Shown: positions 45,253 to 56,493 of the stretch, piece after piece
Numbering within the stretch: position 1 is the first letter of the stretch
Layout: every line of letters starts with the position of its first letter
Assembly: GCF_000182565.1 (NCBI RefSeq)
Contig: NW_015971540.1
Coordinates: 744,476-808,475, forward strand
Direction: 5' to 3'
Origin: Spizellomyces punctatus DAOM BR117
Lineage: Eukaryota > Chytridiomycota > Chytridiomycetes > Spizellomycetales > Spizellomycetaceae
Length of the DNA stretch: 64,000 bases
Position numbers and translations under genes: made by a program
Notes under the pieces: generated by a model
The model's database searches: none
Seen by the model: only the letters and a program-made list of their open reading frames with translations
What the model was told of the DNA's origin: nothing

Positions 45253-48200
45253 ATGACCCAAGAAGACGACGACGCTCACCAACTCCCCTCAGATTGGTTC
45301 TCCGCATTTACAAACCATAATGTAACACCTACATCGCCAGATACACCCACCAAATACCCCTACCAACTCGATTTTCTAAAAGTCGAAGGTCTTCCTACAC
45401 CGCGTGGATCGCTGCACGGGGATCTTGAACTTCGTGTCTCCTTTTTTGATTTTGCGCAAGGCGCATTTTTTGGGAGGACTTGGGGTGGGGGTCCTTGTGA
45501 CCTGAGTGGGAAGAGGTGAGCTTGAATCTGGTGTGCATTTTGGTTTTAGATTGTATTTTTGAACTTTTGGGGTGTAGTGGGGGAGGTGAGGATGGATCGG
45601 ATACCGAAGACGCTGTGGTTCATTCCCAAATCGGACATTGGGTGACGATTCATTTCAAAAATCAGGTATGTGGCTAAATATCATTTACAATGGGATGAAT
45701 GCTGAACCGACTGTTTAGTGCGTTTATTTTCATACACCCATCACAAGTCCGGATGTTGTCGTTGTAGTTGAGTTTGTATTTCAGGGTTGGTTGATTTGCG
45801 CAATTTTCGCTTTTTATGCATATGTTGAATTTCCATGTGAAGGAACCGATGAAAGGGAAGAAAGTATCGGAGGGGGATGGACCTTTTTTCATTGTTTCGA
45901 TCCCGAACGAGGTGGATTGAGTCTTTCCGAAGTATGGGATGTGGCCGACGACACTTCTGAGACTGATGACACGCACATGTATGCACTCCAATTCTATTCC
46001 TCATATTCAACACAGTCTAATAATGTGACAGTATTCCTATCTACACTGGCACGCCGCGCATTCTCCCTTTTCTTTCATCGGTCGACACTCCACCTACCCT
46101 CCCCGGTGCAGCACTCACTTTTGCGTTCACTCCCCGTTCTGATTTGAGGGGCGTTGCGCATCTTTGGAAGGAGAATGTGTTTGTGGGGGAGGGGGATCGG
46201 GTGCCGGGAGTCAAGATGAGGGAAGGGAGAGTGAGAGGTGTAAGAATGAATACCGGATTTGTTTCCGAGGTGAGGTATTTCCTGTGTCCTTTTGGACGAT
46301 GACTGAGGTTAGACGCTGACGTCTATGATAATGTCCTTAGATTCGAGTTTATTTCCACCCTACCCTTCATCAATACGATGCTGAGCTCCTCCATGCCCTG
46401 ACGCACATGCCGACCCTCCACCCACACCTCCACCCAACTCACAAACCCACCATCCTCGAACGCCGCCTTCACATTGGCTTCCATAATACTCATACCTTCC
46501 TCAATCCGACCACTGCGCCGCTCGAAACACCAGACAATGATACTGGGCTTGAACTCGTTTATACGGGTACGTTGGGTCTCCAGTACTTACATGACCCACG
46601 TGTGGCATTGGTAGTAGGTGTCGAGTACAAGGTGTTTGTACCAACCGTCAAAGAGCCACCTGGATTCTTGGAGCGGGTGTTATTGGGACGAAGGGAGGTG
46701 CATGGTATGCGAGGGGTTGAGAAGGTGGTGATGGTGGGATGGATGGCGTGGGTTCCTTCTCGACATGTAGGTCTTTTCCTCTTCTCGCGCAAGTTTCATT
46801 TTACGAGTTGTGTGTGCGCTGATGCAGGTGGTTTAGAGTGGTGAACAGGCTCGTATGATTCCACTTCACACAAAGTCGGGTCCGAATCCATTTGGGCGAC
46901 CCATGTACAAGGCTCAAGGACAGACGCCGTTGTTGGTTTCCTTTGTGTTTCACGAGAAGGAAAAAAGGAGGGATAAAGGTATGATTGACAGGTACGGTTC
47001 TTTTTCTCCCTCGAGGGATTTTGATTTTGGTTGAATAGGCGAGACTCTGCAGACGACGACGCATCCACATGTCGTTCCACCCCCCGAGACCAAACCCACA
47101 CCTCACCTGGTCGACGCTGTTACATCTCCCCTTGCCCTCAGCGACGCCGACCCCGACGCAGATATTCCGGCTCCACCCCCACGTTCCCGCACCCGCACGC
47201 CCGCTCCCGCTCCGTCTCGTCCCCCCTCCACTCACCAGCCCCTCACCCGCCTCGAACGTGCTCGCATCCACGAAGCTGGATTCCCACCTACACTCGACGA
47301 TCAAGGCCGAAAAGCCGCCATAGTGTCGTTGGACGAGCGGGTGGATTTGGATGCTGAAAATCAGGATTTACGTGGTTGTGAAATTGGGCTCTCGTTTTTG
47401 GGTGTCATGTTTTACGATGAGTTGGGTATGTTTCTGTTCCTCATTTGTTCCTTGAATGTAGATGCCTTACTCTTTCTTCTGGGATAGACACGCCTACGCC
47501 GCATACATTGCGACTTACCTATCAGTTCTACACATTTGCCCCGCACACCACACCTCCCCTCCGAATCTACACGGGACCGCTGCCCGCCGCTAAACACCAG
47601 CGAAGCGCGTCCGCCAAAAGCCAACAGGCGGAGGAAACCATGTGGCCGGGGATATTCTGGGCGGGTGGTGAAGACGGGACATGTACGTTCAATCGTCCGT
47701 TAGATTAATTTTTTTGTCTCCTTGTGTTGATAGGTTGTATTTGGTATAGATGCCCACCCACCCGGTCATACAACCATCTATCCCATCCATCCTACCACGG
47801 ACCCCGCTCTTCCGATCGGTACCTACACACCGACCACCAGCCCCGTTGCACTCTACATGTCGACCACCTCTCTTGATATTGACCTCTGGGATGCATCCAC
47901 ACTTTTGCACGTCGGTCGAACCCGAGTGCCTCTCCAACATGCGCTACGACGGGGACGCAGTGGAGTATATGCAGATTTGGAGGTGGATGTTGTTAACGCG
48001 GGGGTTGCGAAGGGGACTGTTGTTGGGAGGTTATATGTTCGAGTTACGAATGTTGTGAGAGGAGCGAGTGCGGTAGAGGCGCTTGTAAAAGATGTCAGAA
48101 ACCCGTACGGCGTAGAGAAAATGTGTTTAGTGGATTGGATATTGAGACGGAGTCGGGAGCATGTGGTGCAGGTTCCTTTCAAAGTAAGTCAATGAGACAA

Positions 48201-50097
48201 GATGCGGATGCAGTTAACGTTGTGAAAAACAGTTCATTGACAATCATGTATAGTTATCGGATATCGACGCTGAGCTCTCTGCTCTCCTTCGTGCGACGCA
48301 TCAAGAGCGCTTACACCTAACCGCATCTCGTCGGGACAAGGAACTCAACATGGTTCACGAACAGCAACGTAAGATGGATCGTGTCAAACGTGTCAAGATG
48401 GGGTCTGAGGATGGATTCAAGGTACGCTTTCAAGCACGCTAATATCATGCATGATGGCNNNNNNNNNNNNNNNNNNNNNNNNNNNNNNNNNNNNNNNNNN
48501 NNNNNNNNNNNNNNNNNNNNNNNNNNNNNNNNNNNNNNNNNNNNNNNNNNNNNNNNNNNNNNNNNNNNNNNNNNNNNNNNNNNNNNNNNNNNNNNNNNNN
48601 NNNNNNNNNNNNNNNNNNNNNNNNNNNNNNNNNNNNNNNNNNNNNNNNNNNNNNNNNNNNNNNNNNNNNNNNNNNNNNNNNNNNNNNNNNNNNNNNNNNN
48701 NNNNNNNNNNNNNNNNNNNNNNNNNNNNNNNNNNNNNNNNNNNNNNNNNNNGCGGTATCAGAGGGATTCAGAGTTGCCCGGGAGGAGGAATGGTCGTTTT
48801 TGAGAGGGGTTTATGGATTGCGGGGTGGCTCTGTGATGGGGGGCGACAAAGTGTTTTTGGAAAAAGGGGAGGAAGTGACGCTTCCGGTTATTTATCAGTC
48901 ATTTGATGCGGGATGGGAGGATGCGTCCGTGGATGATACGTACTTTTGGGCATCACCACCCTGCTCATCCACCCATCAGCCATCTCTGGTCATCACGAGT
49001 GACGGGCGCACTGTATCGAAATTGGCACTCCATGCGCAGCTTGTACCTTATAAAGTCTCCAACCATGTTCGGTTGTTTGTACCGGAGAAGGAGCAGCTGG
49101 TGCATTCCATGCGGGTGGAGGTCGGACGACATGTCAAGTTCGTGGAGGGACGGAAGGTGTATGTGAGGTGTGCGGTTGCGGAAGTGGTTTGTAGTGTTGA
49201 TGAAGAAAAGGTATGTATTGTGTGATTGTTTACAAAGGACCGTAACATTTAACCATATGTGTTGGTAGAACACCAATGCTTATAACCTAACATTCAAATA
49301 CCGGCCTCCACCTGCCCCGCATACCACATCCCTCCATTTCCTCTTTTACAGCGACCCCTACCATACCCTCCTTTTTGACATCCACCGCGTCACAGTCCAC
49401 AGTCTTCACCGCCTCGACCTGAGTTGCACTCTCGGGCAAACGGACTCCGCCGCGGTGGTACTAAGAGGGGGGCCCATGGCGAGGCGAGTTCATTGTGCGG
49501 TTGGTGGAGGGGATGTGGCAGTTGGGGTTGAGAGGGTTGTGGTGCCAGCTGGGGGATTATGTGAGGTGCCGCTGATTGTTAGACCGAAAAGAGTGGATGT
49601 GGGGAATGTGGTCTTGAATGTTGTTGGTGAGTGGCAATTGGTTGTTCGTTTTATTAAATATGATATCTCATTGTTCCGTTTCAACCAAGACACGGATACC
49701 CATGCACTCGTCTCATCTTGGCTCCTCATCCCGCACATCAAATACCCACCCATTACTAAATCGTTTGACATTACGGTACCCAAGGGTACATCGCTCAACA
49801 AGGTATCTCCCATGTGCACGTTCCCAGCAATAAATAAAAACCATACTAACGCACCCTATGCAGCGAATAAGCTACACGAATCCATACCCAACTCCCAAAA
49901 CCTTCCACCTCCACACCCCAACACCCCACCTCCTTACTTTCAAATCCCCCCATCTGATCCTACCCGCGGAAGGAACAGAGTACATTGGGCTCCGCCTCCT
50001 TGCCACCGACGCGCACTCTGGAGACGTATTGGTGCTTTTGAATGACGAGGAGGACAGGATCGAGGAGTGTTTGAGGTTGAGGGTTGTGTATGTGTGA
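45253..50097 (+). CDS. NPHP4: Nephrocystin-4 homologue (ciliary transition zone)
   Basis: Scaffold of the transition-zone NPHP module at the ciliary base. Exon 1 starts at ATG 45253; LELRVSFFDFAQGAFFGRTW closely follows the conserved N-terminal block of animal NPHP4. Many short introns. A middle region holds a C2-like fold (TLRLTYQFYTFAPHT near 47500, SLDIDLWDASTLLHVGRTRV near 47870), then a KMDRVKRVKMGSED-type segment, and several Ig-like (MSP-like) domains after the gap. The last exon reads RISYTNPYPTPKTFHLHTPT then YIGLRLLATDAHSGDVLVLL and ends IEECLRLRVVYV, closely matching the animal C-terminus. A 293-base N run at 48459-48751 removes part of one exon. Its presence implies a flagellated stage. 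Confidence 0.9.
48459..48751. other. Assembly gap (293 N)
   Basis: Unbroken run of N inside the NPHP4 gene; flanking sequence on both sides is coding-like for the same gene. Confidence 0.99.
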
Positions 50098-50299
50098 TAG
50101 CGGAGCTGAGGAGGAGGTGCTGTGGCGGTGTGAGTGTGCGTCAGTCAAGGGAACACTTTAGGGAACGTACCATGGATAGGTCCATAGAGTCGCCCGGATC
50201 AAACGATCGTCTTCTATGCGGTTTATACTGTTTTGGGACGGGCGTGATAACCGAGTGGGGTATACTCACTCTAAAACACAAATGGTCAATAGAGTCTCA

Positions 50300-51367
50300 C
50301 TACCATATATCACACAGCTCATTAACATACTTGACCGGCGGTTCATCCTCTAACATGGATTCCACTCCTTCAGCTTCCAGAAAGGGGTAAGGAAAAGGTT
50401 CAGGAAAGAGACGATCATTGATCTTGAATACGCCCGTGTCTGTCCATGAGGTGAGTCTTTACTACGTCTTTAGATACTGGAGAAGGAACCTTACAATAAT
50501 AACGCGGATCGGGTGGAGATGGAGCATCAGGTGGTGGCTCTTGTTTTCGGATGCTTGGAGTAGGTTCTGGCCTGTTTATTGTTTCGATTAAAAAATTGAA
50601 AATAGATCACTGTTCAAAAAGTGGAAAGTAAAACATACGCAGAGTCCCCGAAAAATAGACTAGGATAACAACTTCGATACTGTTGCAATTCATCAAAAAA
50701 CTCATCGGTTTGGGAAAGCACTTGCAAGACCTTGGATCCAAAAAGTTATTATCACCAAATAAGGGTTTTCCAAAATGCGTTCAGAGTAGATACATCTTGT
50801 TTCCTCTGCTCCACTTTAGCTTTTACGCGGGCGAGAGGGGACGTGGACTTGTAACGGATCGGCGACGAACGTGACGGTGGATGCGGCTTGGACGGCCGAC
50901 TCTTGAGCTGACGAATCTTTGTACGAGAAGGGGCTCTAGAGGAAGTTGCCGTCTAAACCATAAAGAAGAATGAGCACACCGGTCTTTGGGTTGTTGGGTT
51001 GCCCAGTCTATCCCCACCGTTATGGGTACGTCCAGCTCATCCTCCCACCCCACGTCCCGTTTCGCGTCCTGGAGGGTGCGGACCAGTCGACGGGTTTCAG
51101 AACGTAGGTGGCGGATACGAGATAGGTCTGCGTCGGTGGTCATAACGTCCAGAGCGATGGAGTTCAAAATGGGGTTCTTTCGCCGTGGGCAGACGCGCGT
51201 GGCTTGGACGGCTGTGAAGTAAGCAAGTCCGAAATCCCAAAAATCTCCTCCATTGGATCATGACGGATCGTAACAGTGCAGGAAGCGCAAGGAGTACCTC
51301 CTCCCCCGGCCCACTCCGTTGCTGATTGGAGCTTTGCTGGTTCCTTCAGTGGTATGTCAAGTGACAA
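50300..51367 (-). CDS. Conserved-looking protein of unknown function, about six exons
   Basis: Splice model by phase: an N-terminal segment (LSLDIPLKEPAKLQSATEWA), an 86-base intron, ILNSIALDVMTTDADLSRIR followed by a helix (TRRLVRTLQDAKRDVGWEDE), a 77-base intron, a basic Ser/Pro region ending VKAKVEQRKQD, a 63-base intron, VLQVLSQTDEFFDELQQYRS, then a Pro-rich linker, and a last exon VFKINDRLFPEPFPYPFLEA ending VNELCDIW at TAG 50300-50302. Every join keeps phase. The start is not fixed; the first frame is open a little above 51367 without a clear ATG. Tail-to-tail with NPHP4. Not recognised. Confidence 0.6.
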
Positions 51368-52422
51368 GTATGATGGAAGCCCAAGTCCTGCAAGGCGGAG
51401 GGCTGCGGCTCATTTGATACCATGGAAGGACAGAACCCGACAAGTGGTGCAGAAGACAGATAATCTGACTTTGTCGGGATAGTTTATGGAGTGCCGCGCT
51501 CGGTCTTTGTGTTGCAATGCACCAAGTCTAATCTTCACATTTGTTTGGAACTGCACATCATCACCTTCTGTGGTGTGTCACACAGTCTTGCGCTGCGCAT
51601 CGCTATACCGTGTGTCTGCCCCAGCAAACAAGAACACCGGTCTACCGGTCGCTTTTTATCTCCGTACCGAATGTCATCCTTGAGGAAAGTTGGAACATGT
51701 GGGTATATGAGTTGTCTAGCCATACGGAGTTTGACTTGGAAGAATCGATTTTCTGGGCCAGGGTTTGCTACAATGTCGGGTCATCAGTCTCTAGAAGTGA
51801 TGACACTCGACTCCTCCATATAGATACACTTTTGAGCATCATGTCGCGACCATGTTATGGGATGATTTGCTACGATAAGGAGTCTGCGCATAGTATGTCA
51901 ACTCGCAAGCAAAAGCTAAACGAAAACTCCCCATGCAAAGTCCTGTTTAGATCGGCACTGTAAACTAGTACACCAGTACTCTTTTGAAGCTTACTTTCAT
52001 CTTCATTACAACAAGCATATCCACTCCTCCGGTTTGGAGGGAATCGTTTGAGCCCAATATGTATTTAACCCAGTTTTCATTTCGTATCTGAAGTCAGTGG
52101 TATGCATCAACGCTTTGGAAAAAAAAATAAACCAAAACGCTTTAGCGTGGAACGGCTTGACTTTGAACGCAATCCGAAGGTAGTAGCGATCAGTTGATGG
52201 AAAGGGTAATTTAGATAGTTGGGACTGGGTGCAAGCAAATAGAATGATCTGATAAATGTGACGTATGGACAAAAACATGCGTCGAAAACTCTCCAACCAA
52301 TCAGCCAGCATTCATCATACTATCTCCCCAGTGGAATTCTTTTGCTATTTAACGTGGAATGCATGTGGTGTGTGAGTGATAAATGTCAATCCATCTTACC
52401 CAAAGAAGGTGCGTTGCCTCTG
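51368..52422. other. Intergenic, nothing supportable
   Basis: Contains a 140-codon plus-strand frame (51541-51963) and a 101-codon minus-strand frame (52006-52311); neither has a family signature or neighbouring splice signals that extend it. It may hold the missing 5' exon of the minus-strand gene ending at 50300. Confidence 0.35.
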
Positions 52423-53056
52423 TCATCCTGTCTTCACCCAGGAGACAGTACTATGCAATGAGTGAGATTTAAACCCAGCATTGGCTCGTCCCAAGTCCCC
52501 GTTCGTATTTCGAGTGATTAAAATGACTTTTCTTCCAAATGCACTTTTGTCTTTAATTGTATGGAAACTTGCATTCTTCACTGTTTTCTTCCCATCAGCG
52601 GGATCTGAACTCAACGCACCTCTTGCAAAAGGACTTTCAACTTGACCTTCTTCCAGTGTGGCTTGGCTGATCGGATTTGATGTGTCAGCAAGTCCGGCGT
52701 GATGCCACCCGGGTATAAAACCTGATCTTGACGATTAGTTACGGTGCCTTAGTCGGTTAGGGATGCTCGTGGGTGGGGATGTGGAGAGAGAGTGAAACTC
52801 TGCATACCAACGAACGAGACGCATTGAGGTCTACAGAATATCCAAAATGGAGGATATATTCCAAAGGCAAACTACGTTATGTGATCAGGGAGGGGGTGGG
52901 ATGGGGAAACTGATGGGCTGGACAAACAACAAACCTGCTGTACAATGTATCAGAGAATATCCCATTATCTGCGAGGAGTTCATCTGATATGGACTCTTTC
53001 TTGTATCCATGGGATATGGGCGCCGCAGTAGAGGATGCCAAAACCCAACTGCGCAT
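52423..53056 (-). CDS. Small spliced protein of unknown function
   Basis: Three exons by phase: MRSWVLASSTAAPISHGYKK...GIFSDTLYS, then (after an intron GTTTGT...ACGTAG) SLPLEYILHFGYSVDLNAS, then (donor GTTCGT, acceptor AGATCAG) FIPGWHHAGLADTSNPISQA continuing open to HSTVSWVKTG, TGA 52423-52425. The last exon is ~100 codons with clear coding character. About 160 residues, no membrane helix, no known domain. ATG 53056 is the first in-frame start; the open frame extends about 16 codons upstream without ATG, so a further 5' exon is possible. It lies downstream of phytochelatin synthase on the same strand. Confidence 0.6.
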
Positions 53057-53328
53057 AGCACGCAAAACGGTCAACAAATCAGGATGATTGATCCTGTCGC
53101 CATGATTTATGCACTTTCAGATGTGCAGCCCACACTTTCTCATACAAATTCCACAGAATAACTTTGGATGCAACGATGCCAGATTATTACGAAACAATAT
53201 AGAAAGGCTACAAGCGAATGATAAAATCAATGCATCATATTTCATATTCAATAAAATAAAAATAATAAGTAATTTATATACACCTAAAATCCGCTCCTGC
53301 AAACGGTTACGCATCTCCTACGTTGAAA

Positions 53329-54867
53329 TCAGACGTTGTGGATGCCACACATGCCCCGCTTCCCACATTGGCAATTCCGATTCAGCATAACCTCCAACTG
53401 CTCTGTAATCCGTTCGACTTCAGACCTTACGAGTGGTGTCATGGACTTTACGTCCCTTGCCGCAGAGAGTTGATTCACACATTTGGGAGAAAGTGTTACA
53501 AAGAGCTCGCGGGGGGCAGCGAGAAGGAGGATGGTCGCGAGTGCCAGTGACCCATCCGTGTGTGAGTGAGAAGCAAGATGGGATGATTCTACAGCCCGTT
53601 TCACAAGGGTGAACATGGGATGCGCCACAGTTTCAGTGAGAAGTCGTTGGATTTGCACAGCGTGGGTGGTGGCGAGTTCGTCGGATGGACCGGCAAGGTC
53701 AATACCGGGGTGTTGGAGGGAAATGAGGAAGCCATTGTCCGCGGGAAGGGAAGAGAGAATGTGTTGGATAATATCAGAGGGTTCGAGGTGCTCCATTAGC
53801 GAAAACGATTGAGGAAGATCGTGACAGAAGAGTCGATTTAATCGCGGCCAATCAATATTTTGATGGAGCTTCAAAAGAGATATTGGTTGACTTTCCCCTT
53901 TGGTGAGGATAAAATAGCCGCGAGGTAATCCTGTTTCTTTGTCAATCGGTTGCATGGCCTCATACAAGAGGTTGGCGTCGCAAAAATAAGAAGGGTATTT
54001 GAAGCGAGCCGTATCGAGGACAAGAGCTTGGTTCTTTTCTGGATGGTAGGCGCCAATCGGACTGAAATGGCCATCCCCGGTTTGCGAGAGCGTTGCCCGA
54101 GAAAACGACACGACCATGTGCGTGTCTTCAGAGGCCGTGACTGTTCGTAAATCATTCAAAAATTCTTCACGAGAGACTTGGTCGGCCCGTTTTGCAACTA
54201 CCCGCAACCCATTGCATCGAGCCAAACATGCCAATTCCCGAAACGTCATGCCTTTCTGACGGATTTGAGTCAAGGGAGCACAGCATTCCAGCATGTCGTC
54301 TGAATACCATCTCCAGACACCTTTCCATCGTTTTCCGGGGTCAACGGCGAGGGCATTCAAGACCATGGCAAGGGAGCCGAGGCCGCAAAAGGCAGGTTCA
54401 GATTGCATGACAAAGTTTCCCGAAAGTGAAAAGTAGATTTCCGCCTGTCCGGCCTGCACGCATTCTTTAAAGAGTGCTCTTCCGGCAGGAGAAGTGAAGG
54501 AATGGAGATGCGGTGGGAGTTCTCTTCGGTAAAAGGTTGTCGATTGTTCCTTTTCGTGCTGTTCTTCACCTTGTTGTTGTTGTTGTTGTTGCTGTTCTTG
54601 ACGAGGGAGCGGTGGAGGTATAAAAGGTTGTGGATGAGGATAGGGAATATTATGAGCAAAACCAGCGGAAGCATGGCATGGGTGAACAGCGAGAGAAGCG
54701 TTCAGCGGGAGAGTAGTCGAGTGGTTTCGACAAGAGCAAGAGTGCCGTTGTGCAATTGACAGTGCCCGACGTGGACGACGACAGGAAGTTAGTGCAGCTG
54801 TCCTTGGCAGGTTGATGAGCGACGTCCACATGTTTGCAGTCCTACGAACAAGTTGCGGGCAAGACAT
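53329..54867 (-). CDS. PCS1: Phytochelatin synthase with organelle-like leader
   Basis: Gamma-glutamylcysteine dipeptidyl transpeptidase (EC 2.3.2.15), which makes phytochelatins from glutathione and so detoxifies cadmium and other metals. The papain-like catalytic domain spans residues ~105-320 with Cys161 (SEPAFCGLGSL), His267 (GDGHFSPIGAYH) and Asp285 (VLDTARFKYP); spacings of 106 and 18 equal those of plant PCS. The N-terminal ~105 residues are an extension: an Arg/Ser/Ala-rich stretch (MWTSLINLPRTAALTSCRRP) like a mitochondrial presequence, a Pro-rich part and eight Gln. The C-terminus ends with a Cys cluster (NCQCGKRGMCG). Single exon of 512 codons from ATG 54867; 54831 is an alternative start and the frame is open above to 55014. 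Confidence 0.94.
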   Translation of the reverse strand: MSCPQLVRRTANMWTSLINLPRTAALTSCRRPRRALSIAQRHSCSCRNHSTTLPLNASLAVHPCHASAGFAHNIPYPHPQPFIPPPLPRQEQQQQQQQQGEEQHEKEQSTTFYRRELPPHLHSFTSPAGRALFKECVQAGQAEIYFSLSGNFVMQSEPAFCGLGSLAMVLNALAVDPGKRWKGVWRWYSDDMLECCAPLTQIRQKGMTFRELACLARCNGLRVVAKRADQVSREEFLNDLRTVTASEDTHMVVSFSRATLSQTGDGHFSPIGAYHPEKNQALVLDTARFKYPSYFCDANLLYEAMQPIDKETGLPRGYFILTKGESQPISLLKLHQNIDWPRLNRLFCHDLPQSFSLMEHLEPSDIIQHILSSLPADNGFLISLQHPGIDLAGPSDELATTHAVQIQRLLTETVAHPMFTLVKRAVESSHLASHSHTDGSLALATILLLAAPRELFVTLSPKCVNQLSAARDVKSMTPLVRSEVERITEQLEVMLNRNCQCGKRGMCGIHNV

Positions 54868-55556
54868 ATTTCGCTTGTCCTTTAAATAATCCCACACAAT
54901 CCTTCCCAAATCCTCCGCAAACCGCAACAAAACGACGAGACGACAAGAAATTCCGACTGCTGGCCTTCTTCCGATGCGCTTTGTCATGACTGTCATATCA
55001 CCATATATGGACATTTATTGTGACTGTGCCATGCAGTACTCCATTGATAAACATGATTGGCTGCAAGTTCCTTTGGTCGGAAACGCCTTCCGAACCCTCC
55101 GAAAGCCCTCCAATAGGAACAAGAGATCAAATCTGATTGGAGATATGGTCACGTGTAGGGCAGCCATCAAATATCACGTGACACTCTTCACGTGAGCGAG
55201 TGTGATCTTCCCCAATGCATTGGGTTGTTTGTTGCTGGATAACGAAGGGGAAGATCTGCAAAGGATCAGGATTGCAAATGATAAGGGACTCACACAGCAT
55301 TGAAAGTTTGGCACACACAGCGTTGATGTTCGCACACACACACATATAAGCATTTTGGGTAGATGAAAATGCTACTCAATTTCGCTGGAAACACACACAA
55401 TTTATTGTTCCACTCGTAACCAACACCATCGCATATACAATCTCCATGACAGGAACACTTTCCCAAATCATTCTACTAGGAATTGCATACTCCTGCTTAT
55501 TCTCTCATCCCTAGTCCCCATCATCATTCGTCAGCCATCTTTGCACATGCGCTCCA
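54868..55556. promoter_or_regulatory. PCS upstream region with three CACGTG boxes
   Basis: CACGTG at 55150-55155, 55175-55180 and 55189-55194, within 45 bases, about 280-330 bases upstream of the PCS start. A (CA)n patch lies at 55333-55345. The rest is 3' flank of U2AF35. No gene seen. Confidence 0.6.
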
Positions 55557-56493
55557 TTAATACCCATCATCGTAATCTCGCTTCGCATCATAGTCTCGCT
55601 TGACCCGCCGTTTGGAATGTCGACTTCCACTCCGAGATCGCGACCGTCTCCGATCCCGAGACCGCGATCGATCCCTGCGTCGTTCCTTTTTCATCATATA
55701 CAGAGATTTTTCTTGTGCAGCAAATAGTTCCTTTTCGAGTGGGCGCGACACGAGTTTGAGGTGCATGAAATTGCAAAAGCCTCCGCGTGTGCACTCTGCA
55801 TTTTCATACTGTCGACAACAGGCTTGCGTAGAGAAAGAATAAAGTAAGAAAAGAGTAAAGAAAAGAGTAAAAGATATTCGAATTGCAAGTTAACCGCCGG
55901 CCTACCTTCCCCAAAATCAGTAACAGGAGACAACTCGGCGTAAAGCGGACGTCCAGCGTAAAATCGATTATTGAGCTCCTCCACAGCCTTCCCTGCATCT
56001 TCCTCATATTTGTATCTTACATACACGTCTACAAGAGAATCAGAGTTAGCAATCATGACACTTGAATGTGTTGGCCGAGTACGTTCTGCAATCGCATCTC
56101 AATACTTACTTCCAACAAGATGATCCCCGACATTATCACAAACATTCATCTCCTCAATCTCCCCATACTTTGCCAACTCTACAAATACATCCTCAAAAAA
56201 CGCATCAAAATGCTCCTGCAGATCCGGCTCTGTCAAAGCACAATTTGCCTCGTGCGCAGGATTCTGATACACGTTCGATAATAGAACCGTTTGGGAAAAG
56301 GTGGGTTTGACGTGCTTGCGGGAACACCGGTCACCATGCCGGCAGGCCCCAATTTTGAAATAAAAGGAGCAGTTGACCTTGTCCTTTTCAGTGCCGTAGA
56401 TCGAGGCAAGGTGATCTGATGAACGATGCGTTTAGTACGCGGTCCATGGAATACATACATACTCTGCTGTCCAGCATATCACTTACCAGCCAT
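55557..56493 (-). CDS. U2AF1: Splicing factor U2AF small subunit (U2AF35)
   Basis: Recognises the AG at the 3' splice site as partner of U2AF65. Exon 1 is only MA plus part of a codon (ATG 56493). Next [20 protein letters not shown] and the first CCCH finger ([20 protein letters not shown]), then the UHM-type RRM ([72 protein letters not shown]), the second CCCH finger ([19 protein letters not shown]) and a short RS domain ([20 protein letters not shown]). Four or five short introns. Stop TAA 55557-55559. Complete and typical. Confidence 0.95.

Noticed and set aside
51140-51300. Single-base shift in the unknown minus-strand gene
   Set aside because: An 86-base intron with a CTTCACAG acceptor explains the change of frame.
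51541-52311. Frames of 140 and 101 codons in the 51.5-52.3 kb spacer
   Set aside because: No recognisable motif, no adjoining splice signals and biased composition; most likely chance.
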